Assembly (NCBI GenBank): GCA_020025675.1
Contig: JAHHRS010000039.1
Coordinates: 1-19,762 of the forward strand
Direction: 5' to 3'
DNA length: 19,762 bases
Source of the DNA: Oscillospiraceae bacterium
GTDB taxonomy: Bacteria; Bacillota; Clostridia; Oscillospirales; Oscillospiraceae
The position numbers and the translations under genes are program-made. The stretch's first letter is position 1. Every line of letters begins with the position of its first letter. Under the pieces are notes generated by a model, which worked only from the letters and a program-made list of their open reading frames with translations, was not told where the DNA came from and ran no database searches. Shown here piece by piece: positions 14,162 to 19,762 of this stretch.

Positions 14162-15400
14162 ATGATTCTTGACACTTCAAAATACACCGGACCATGCGCC
14201 TGCGGACGTGACCATGAGCTGAGAACAAAGCTTGTTGTATGTGAATACGGCGCTCTCAAAGACTTCGATAAATATATGAGTGACTGCGGTCTCTCCGGCT
14301 TCCGTACTGTTATTTATGATACCAACACCTATAACCTTCCCACCATGACACATATCAAGGCTGATCAGGAAATTGTTCTTGAGGCTCAGGGTCTGCACAG
14401 TGAGAAAGGTCTCATTGAGGACATGATGACAAAGCTTGTCCGCAAACCCGACTATATTGTTGTGGTTGGCTCCGGCACTCTTATGGACTTCGGTCGTTAC
14501 AGTGCCTTCAAGCTGGGTATTCCCTTTGTGGCGATTCCTACTCTTGTCTCCTCTGACGGGTTTACCGCCAATATATGTTCCATTATCATTGACGGGCAGA
14601 AGAAATCCATACCCATGCAGTCTGCAGATGCTGTTATCTGCGACCTGAATATCGTTTCCGGTGCTCCTTCCTTCCTGACCGTTTCAGGTGTACAGGATAT
14701 TCTGGCAAAGTACATTTCTCTTGCCGACTGGAAAATAGCTCATCTTGTAAGCGGTGAGTACTTCTGCCAGAGAGTTTATGATATGGCTCAGGATGCCTTG
14801 GATACTATGATAAAGTGCGCCAACGACCTGCGTGACGGCAAGCCTGCAGACTTTGAGGCTATGGCTTACGCTCAGATGCTCTCCGGTCTGACTATGCAGA
14901 TTCTCTCTCACAGCCGCGCCGCATCCGGTGCAGAGCACCTTATTGCTCACCTGGTAGAGATGAAGCCCCGGGGATTTGAAAATGCTCACGGTATGCACGG
15001 CGAATGTGTTGGTGTAGGTACTATTATCTGTGCAGAAGAATACCACAGGCTGGCTGAGCGTGAGACTATTGATGTAAAGCCTTTCAAGCCCCTTGACCCG
15101 GATTGGGTCAACTACATCTTCGGCGATCTGGCCGATGGCATTTTCAAAGAAAATGAGAACGATGTTCTCAATACCTTCCCTGCGGAAAACATTAAAGAGC
15201 ATTGGCAGGAAATCCGTGAAATCATTTCTCACATTCCCTCTGCTGAGGAACTCACAGAACTTTATAAAGCTATCGGCGCTAAGCACAGCTTATCCGATCT
15301 TGGCATTGATGAGAGTTTGAAGCATGATGCACTGGCCATTTCCGCCGCTATCAGGAACCGACTCACACTCTGCCGTATGGAGCGGCTTATAGCCGAATAA
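14162..15400 (+). CDS. araM: Glycerol-1-phosphate dehydrogenase family protein (AraM/EgsA-like)
   Basis: The 412-residue protein belongs to the iron-alcohol-dehydrogenase-like G1PDH family. These cytosolic enzymes reduce DHAP to sn-glycerol-1-phosphate with NAD(P)H. The nucleotide loop is GSGTLMD (103-109), followed by IPTLVSSDGFTAN. The metal ligands line up as Asp179 (GVQD), His259 (SGAEH) and His279 (HGE). Length matches Bacillus AraM (about 394). GAGGA lies nine bases before the ATG. It is the first gene of a unit with glpK, 30 bases downstream. In Bacillus, AraM-made G1P feeds archaeal-type ether lipids through PcrB; no pcrB is in this window. Glycerol dehydrogenase (gldA) is a related family, but the SGAEH and HGE context favours G1PDH. 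Confidence 0.88.
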   Translation: MILDTSKYTGPCACGRDHELRTKLVVCEYGALKDFDKYMSDCGLSGFRTVIYDTNTYNLPTMTHIKADQEIVLEAQGLHSEKGLIEDMMTKLVRKPDYIVVVGSGTLMDFGRYSAFKLGIPFVAIPTLVSSDGFTANICSIIIDGQKKSIPMQSADAVICDLNIVSGAPSFLTVSGVQDILAKYISLADWKIAHLVSGEYFCQRVYDMAQDALDTMIKCANDLRDGKPADFEAMAYAQMLSGLTMQILSHSRAASGAEHLIAHLVEMKPRGFENAHGMHGECVGVGTIICAEEYHRLAERETIDVKPFKPLDPDWVNYIFGDLADGIFKENENDVLNTFPAENIKEHWQEIREIISHIPSAEELTELYKAIGAKHSLSDLGIDESLKHDALAISAAIRNRLTLCRMERLIAE

Positions 15401-15430
15401 GTAAAATACTCTAAATAAGGAGTTTATAAA

Positions 15431-16924
15431 ATGAAATACATTATGGCACTGGATCAGGGCACTACAAGCTCCCGATGCATTTTATTTGATAAAAAAGGAA
15501 ATATCTGTGTAAGCGTTCAAAAGGAATTTAAGCAGATATTTCCTCACCCGGGTTGGGTAGAGCACGATGCCATGGAAATTTGGGACACTACTTTGGAGGT
15601 TTCCCGGGCTGCCATGGAAAAGCTTCAGGTGGAGGCCTCAGATATTGCCGCCATCGGTATAACAAACCAGCGTGAAACCACCGTGGTGTGGGATAAAGAC
15701 ACCGGAGAACCTATTGCGAATGCCATAGTTTGGCAATGCCGCCGTACATCCGGAATAATTGATGATTTGGTGCAGCGAGGCTACGGACCCGTTATTCAGG
15801 AAAAAACCGGTCTTGTCCCTGACGCATATTTCTCCGGGTCAAAAATAAAGTGGCTTCTGGACAATGTGCCCGGAGCAAGAAAACGTGCATGCGCCGGGAA
15901 ACTGCTTTTTGGTACTATTGATACATGGCTTATCTGGAAGCTTACCGATGGTGCCGTTCACGTCACTGACTACACTAATGCCTCCCGTACCATGCTCTTT
16001 AACATCAAGGACCTTTGCTGGGACAAGGAACTCCTGCAGCTGCTGGATGTTCCAGAGTGTATGCTCCCGGAGGTCAAACCCTCAAGCTATATTTACGGTA
16101 ATACTGTTTTTGAACTCTACGGAGGTCAGATTCCAATTGCAGGGGCAGCCGGCGACCAGCAATGTGCTCTTTTCGGTCAGTGCGGATTTGAGCCGGGTCA
16201 GTTAAAGAACACTTATGGCACAGGTTGTTTTCTCCTTATGAATACAGGTCGGGAAATAGTGCGCAGCAATAACGGCCTTGTAACCACTATTGCTGCCGGT
16301 TACGATGACCATGTGGAATATGCTCTTGAAGGCAGTATTTTCGCTGCAGGTGCCGCAATACAGTGGCTCCGTGACGAACTGAGCGTAATCTCTTCCGCTA
16401 AGGAAAGCCAGCAGTATGCTGAGCGTGTGCCTGATACAGCCGGTGGCTACGTTGTCCCCGCATTCACCGGTCTCGGAGCTCCATACTGGAGTCAGAATGC
16501 CCGCGGTGCAATTGTTGGTATTACACGCGGTTTCTCCCGTGCCCACCTTATCAGAGCAACTCTTGAATCTCTTGCCTACCAAACCTACGATATAATAAGA
16601 GCTATGGAGCGAGACTCGGGCATTAGAATTTCAGAGCTGAAGGTAGACGGCGGCGCATGCGCCAATGACTTCCTTATGCAGTTTCAATCAGACATTGTAG
16701 GTTCTGACGTATACAGACCCCAGTGCATTGAGACAACAGCTCTCGGAGCTGCATACCTTGCAGGTCTTGCAGTCGGGTATTGGAAGAATCTGGATGATAT
16801 AAAAAGAAACTGGTCCGTCAGTAAGATTTTTACCTCATCCATGGAGGAGTCAAAGAGAGTAGGTCTTATTCACGGCTGGCATAAAGCCGTCAAATGTGCT
16901 CTTATGTGGGCAAACGAGGACTGA
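15431..16924 (+). CDS. glpK: Glycerol kinase
   Basis: It phosphorylates glycerol with ATP to sn-glycerol-3-phosphate in the cytosol. The 497 residues match GlpK along the whole length: DQGTTSSR (8-15), NQRET (79-83, Arg81 and Glu82 for glycerol), WQCRRT (101-106), DAYFSGSK (131-138), the catalytic base Asp242 in GAAGDQQCALFGQ, and the C-terminal DGGACANDFLMQFQ and TTALGAAYLAGL motifs. AAGGAG lies eight bases before the ATG, and the gene sits 30 bases behind araM. The histidine that HPr phosphorylates in enterococcal GlpK (14 residues before the catalytic Asp) is Glu228 here, so that PTS control is probably absent. No glpF or glpD is adjacent, which is unusual for a glycerol uptake operon. Confidence 0.96.
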   Translation: MKYIMALDQGTTSSRCILFDKKGNICVSVQKEFKQIFPHPGWVEHDAMEIWDTTLEVSRAAMEKLQVEASDIAAIGITNQRETTVVWDKDTGEPIANAIVWQCRRTSGIIDDLVQRGYGPVIQEKTGLVPDAYFSGSKIKWLLDNVPGARKRACAGKLLFGTIDTWLIWKLTDGAVHVTDYTNASRTMLFNIKDLCWDKELLQLLDVPECMLPEVKPSSYIYGNTVFELYGGQIPIAGAAGDQQCALFGQCGFEPGQLKNTYGTGCFLLMNTGREIVRSNNGLVTTIAAGYDDHVEYALEGSIFAAGAAIQWLRDELSVISSAKESQQYAERVPDTAGGYVVPAFTGLGAPYWSQNARGAIVGITRGFSRAHLIRATLESLAYQTYDIIRAMERDSGIRISELKVDGGACANDFLMQFQSDIVGSDVYRPQCIETTALGAAYLAGLAVGYWKNLDDIKRNWSVSKIFTSSMEESKRVGLIHGWHKAVKCALMWANED

Positions 16925-16933
16925 TTACATAGT

Positions 16934-16977
16934 GCCAAAACCCGGCTTATTGCTTTCCTACTTGCCGGGTTTTTGGC
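16934..16977 (+). terminator. Hairpin terminator after glpK
   Basis: GCCAAAACCCGGC (16934-16946) pairs with GCCGGGTTTTTGGC (16964-16977) with one bulged T, loop of 17 bases. The T run lies inside the 3' arm. It begins 9 bases after the glpK stop. Confidence 0.75.
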
Positions 16978-17010
16978 TTATACAGATAAATTATAAAATT
17001 CGGAGGCAGT

Positions 17011-17808
17011 ATGAATTACGATAAGCTTTTAAACTGTGAACTCTTTCTTTTTGATATGGACGGTACTCTTTATCTTGGAGACGATGTATATAACGGTGCA
17101 ATTGATTTAATGGAGAATCTCCCGGCTTTAGGTAAAAAGTACATTTATCTCACAAATAATTCCTCCCGCGCCGGTGAAGACTATATAGGAAGACTTCGCC
17201 GTCTGGGCTTCCCATGTGAGTCAGAAAATGTCTTTACTTCCGGCATGGCCACAGGTATGTATTTAAATCAGAATTATCCCGGTGCAAGAGTTTACCTAGT
17301 AGGTACACGAGCATTCAGACGTGAACTTCTCAGCTACGGCATTAATTTGGTAGAAGATGAGGCTGATGTAGTGGTAGTAGGCTTTGACACTGAACTGTAT
17401 TATGAAAAGCTCAATAAAGCGTGCCACTTCCTCCGCCGCGGTGCAAAGTTCATTGCCGCAAATCCCGACTGGGTATGCCCTATGCCCCATGACGAAGTGC
17501 TTCCGGACTGCGGAAGTATCTGTGCCCTGCTGACGGCCTCTTCCGGTGTTGAGCCAACTTATATAGGAAAGCCCAACAGAAACATGATAGATGTTATTTC
17601 CAAGATGACAGGTATTGCCAATGAAAAGATATGTGCTGTTGGAGACAGACTCTACACAGACATAGCTGTTGCTCAGAACGCCGGCTCCGTATCTGTTTTG
17701 GTTCTCTCAGGCGAGACTACCCAGAAAATGGTAGAGGATGCTGAGCGTAAGCCTGACTACGTTCTTCCCTCTGTCAAAGAGCTGCACGATGTTTTAAAAG
17801 GAAATTAA
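17011..17808 (+). CDS. HAD-IIA phosphatase (NagD/AraL type)
   Basis: The 265-residue cytosolic protein has all four HAD motifs: DMDGT (15-19, nucleophile Asp15 and acid Asp17), TNNSS (48-52), Lys187 in GKPN, and GDRLYTD (211-217). A C2-type cap lies between motifs II and III, as in NagD, AraL and glycerol-3-phosphate/phosphoglycolate phosphatases. GGAGG precedes the ATG by five bases. In Bacillus the sugar-phosphate phosphatase AraL is encoded directly beside AraM, so the proximity of an AraL-type phosphatase to araM here echoes a known pairing. A glycerol phosphate is a plausible substrate, but this family is promiscuous. It lies behind the glpK hairpin and is co-transcribed with the glycosyltransferase gene seven bases on. 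Confidence 0.92.
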   Translation: MNYDKLLNCELFLFDMDGTLYLGDDVYNGAIDLMENLPALGKKYIYLTNNSSRAGEDYIGRLRRLGFPCESENVFTSGMATGMYLNQNYPGARVYLVGTRAFRRELLSYGINLVEDEADVVVVGFDTELYYEKLNKACHFLRRGAKFIAANPDWVCPMPHDEVLPDCGSICALLTASSGVEPTYIGKPNRNMIDVISKMTGIANEKICAVGDRLYTDIAVAQNAGSVSVLVLSGETTQKMVEDAERKPDYVLPSVKELHDVLKGN

Positions 17809-17815
17809 ATTCTAA

Positions 17816-19594
17816 ATGAAATTATTACAATATGCGCCGCCCATAGCGGCGGCGCTTTTGCTTATTCTGTTTTTTTCAGCACTTCCAAATCTTAAATACT
17901 GCGTTCTTCCCGATAATAAAGAAACGCTTTCTAAAAAAGACAGCAAGAGTTCTCGGCGCACAGAGGTAATTTTTTTAGTTGTTCTCTGCGCCGTGTATGC
18001 TTTTGCTGCCTTTTTCGGTTTGGGAGATACTTCCGCCCCCCAAAGCTTTACGCCTATGGAAGGCAATTCGGTTATTTTAGAGCTTAGCTCAGAAAATGTA
18101 CCTTCAAAAATAATGCTGTATACAGGAGTAGGTACAGGCAGCTATGAGTTTTCATGTTCTTTAGATGGGGAGAATTATTATCCGATACTAAGCTTTGAGC
18201 AGGAGCATTCCGATGTACTGAAATGGCACAAATTAGATATAGATTGCAGCTTTAAGCCCCGATATATTAAAATTGATTGTGTTTCAGGTAACCCTTGGCT
18301 TGGTGAAATAGTTTTTCTTGACGAAAACTCCGGTGCTCTTTCAATAAGTTCCGAAACTTTGGCGCTTTGTGATGAACAGGAGCTTTATCCTGAATGTGAG
18401 AGCTACATGAATTCCAGCTACTTTGATGAAATTTACCATGCCCGCACAGCATGGGAACATTTAAACGGCGTGTGGCCATATGAAATAAGTCATCCGCCTC
18501 TTGGTAAAATCATTATTTCTCTAGGTATCTCTCTTTTCGGCATGACTCCATTTGGTTGGCGTTTTTCCGGAACCATATGCGGAGTTTTAATGCTGCCTAT
18601 TATGTATTACCTCTTAAAGCGTATCTTTCGCAGTAAGACTGTCTCGGCCCTTGGCACAATAGTGTTTGCTTCCGATTTCATGCACTTTGTTCAGACACGA
18701 ATAGCCACCATAGACAGCTTCGCAGTTTTCTTTATTCTCCTTATGTATCTTTTTATGTACGGGTTTTATGAAAACGGTAACAGGCGGGATCTGGCTCTTT
18801 CAGGCATTTTCTTCGGTCTTGGAGCTTCGAGTAAATGGACATGCATATATGCCGGCGCAGGATTGGCTGTGATATGGCTTATGTACTGGAGCAGAACTTT
18901 TATTCAAAATAAAGATAAGCTTCCATGGAAAGCATTTATTAAAAACTGTCTTTTCTGTCTGCTTTTCTTTGTTGCCATTCCATGCACTATATATTATTTT
19001 TCTTACATTCCTTACGGTACTGCAAAAGGTGTAGGACCATTTAGCAAACAGTACACGGATATTGTTCTTGATAATCAGGAATTCATGTTCTCCTATCATG
19101 TAAATGTACAGTCAGAACATCCATACGCTTCTCGCTGGTATCAGTGGATACTGAACATCAGGCCGATTTTGTATTACCTGAATTATTTTGAAGACGGCAC
19201 CCGTTCATCTATTGCCGCCTTTTTAAATCCGGCTTTGTGCTGGGGTGGTCTGCTGAGTCTCTTTGTGCTCATATATACGGCTCTTTTCAGAAAAGACAGG
19301 AAAGCCGGCTTTATCCTTGTTGGCTATCTGGCTCAGCTTGCTCCCTGGTTTTTCATTAAGCGTCTTACCTTTGAGTACCACTATTTTGCATCTTCCGTAT
19401 TTCTGGTTTTGGCTATCGCTTATGTGTTCGATATTCTTCGCCGCAACAGGAAAGACTGGCTCAGATGGACACTTCCCTTTGCAGCTGTATCGCTGGCACT
19501 CTTTGTGCTGTTTTATCCTGTTTTGAGCGGCTACCCGGTGGATAATGTAAGCGCTTCAAAACTGCTGCGCTGGCTTCCAACATGGCCACTGTAA
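17816..19594 (+). CDS. PMT-family (GT39) glycosyltransferase with extracytoplasmic insert
   Basis: The 592-residue membrane protein resembles protein O-mannosyltransferases and related polyprenyl-phosphate-sugar transferases. The catalytic acidic pair is in SYFDEIYHARTAWEHL (Asp204, Glu205), followed by SHPPLGK (225-231) and the AIDS-like segment RIATIDSFAVFF. About ten hydrophobic helices follow. Unusually, between the helix at 51-68 and the FDE motif lies a segment of about 120 residues (80-180) with a beta-rich, discoidin-like look (GSYEFSCSLDGENYYPI ... RYIKIDCVSG). It probably sits outside the cell with the catalytic loop. The acceptor (protein or cell-wall glycan) cannot be told. The start lies seven bases after the phosphatase stop, with AAGGA overlapping that gene's end at long spacing, so coupling is likely. 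Confidence 0.85.
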   Translation: MKLLQYAPPIAAALLLILFFSALPNLKYCVLPDNKETLSKKDSKSSRRTEVIFLVVLCAVYAFAAFFGLGDTSAPQSFTPMEGNSVILELSSENVPSKIMLYTGVGTGSYEFSCSLDGENYYPILSFEQEHSDVLKWHKLDIDCSFKPRYIKIDCVSGNPWLGEIVFLDENSGALSISSETLALCDEQELYPECESYMNSSYFDEIYHARTAWEHLNGVWPYEISHPPLGKIIISLGISLFGMTPFGWRFSGTICGVLMLPIMYYLLKRIFRSKTVSALGTIVFASDFMHFVQTRIATIDSFAVFFILLMYLFMYGFYENGNRRDLALSGIFFGLGASSKWTCIYAGAGLAVIWLMYWSRTFIQNKDKLPWKAFIKNCLFCLLFFVAIPCTIYYFSYIPYGTAKGVGPFSKQYTDIVLDNQEFMFSYHVNVQSEHPYASRWYQWILNIRPILYYLNYFEDGTRSSIAAFLNPALCWGGLLSLFVLIYTALFRKDRKAGFILVGYLAQLAPWFFIKRLTFEYHYFASSVFLVLAIAYVFDILRRNRKDWLRWTLPFAAVSLALFVLFYPVLSGYPVDNVSASKLLRWLPTWPL

Positions 19595-19643
19595 GGTTAA
19601 TATTAAATTTTCCCGGGAAATAATAAAAAAAGTCAAATTGCGC

Positions 19644-19675
19644 TTGACATTCTCCCCGACTTCTGTTATTATAAT
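19644..19675 (+). promoter_or_regulatory. tRNA promoter
   Basis: A perfect TTGACA (19644-19649) with TATTAT 17 bases on (19667-19672); a consensus TATAAT at 19670-19675 has a 20-base spacer. The strong match suits a stable RNA gene. No clear terminator lies between the glycosyltransferase stop and this promoter. Confidence 0.8.
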
Positions 19676-19712
19676 TTCTGCCCGATAGAGGGCGTGTTTA
19701 ACAAGATCATCT

Positions 19713-19762
<50 letters not shown>

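Noticed and set aside
14684..15286. 200-codon frame antisense to araM
   Set aside because: It lies fully inside a well-supported gene on the other strand, has no family signal, and is typical of a codon-bias shadow.
19602..19640. Terminator after the glycosyltransferase (TTTCCCGGGAAA palindrome)
   Set aside because: The palindrome leaves no proper loop and has no T run on the plus strand.

Overview
The window looks like chromosome of a low-GC, Gram-positive anaerobe of class Clostridia, probably Oscillospirales/Ruminococcaceae-like. This is an inference from the strong AGGAGG-type ribosome sites, the TTGACA/TATAAT-type promoters, several GTG and TTG starts, and the gene families present (EF-G-like GTPase, Pdp, EndoA/MazF, PocR-AraC regulator, AraM, GlpK). 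There is no plasmid, phage or CRISPR signature. Fourteen protein genes, one of them cut by the left edge, and one tRNA gene cut by the right edge are supported.

Layout. 1-2322 (+): the end of a large acidic, repeat-containing membrane protein whose C-terminal half is a catalytically dead P-type ATPase relative. 2543-4552 (+): an EF-G-like translational GTPase. 4688-5551 (+): a membrane-anchored SGNH-hydrolase-like protein that lacks most of its catalytic residues. A nested hairpin then separates it from a block read leftward: pdp (pyrimidine-nucleoside phosphorylase), an unrecognised 163-residue protein, an unpaired MazF/EndoA RNase, an SDR oxidoreductase and a PlsC-type acyltransferase (9967 down to 5665). 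From 10397 rightward come a PocR-domain AraC-family regulator, an alpha/beta hydrolase fused to a multipass membrane domain, araM (glycerol-1-phosphate dehydrogenase family), glpK (glycerol kinase), a NagD/AraL-type HAD phosphatase and a GT39/PMT-type mannosyltransferase. tRNA-Ala(GGC) starts at the right edge.

How the genes may work together. AraM, the HAD phosphatase and GlpK could connect DHAP, glycerol-1-phosphate, glycerol and glycerol-3-phosphate. The nearby PocR domain belongs to a family that senses small diols or glycerol-like ligands, and PlsC consumes products of glycerol-3-phosphate. A glycerol/glycerophosphate module is therefore a reasonable inference, but it is not proven.

The most unusual feature is a pair of roughly 200-bp, nearly identical, non-coding elements at 8130-8329 and 11428-11628. 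They lie in opposite orientation, consist of a string of strong hairpins, and have imperfect terminal inverted repeats. Each is bracketed by a direct duplication of a 22-24-bp hairpin, and that hairpin differs between the two loci. Both sit downstream of a gene in the same sense relative to its transcription. The pattern fits a small non-autonomous mobile element that inserts at terminator hairpins and duplicates them.
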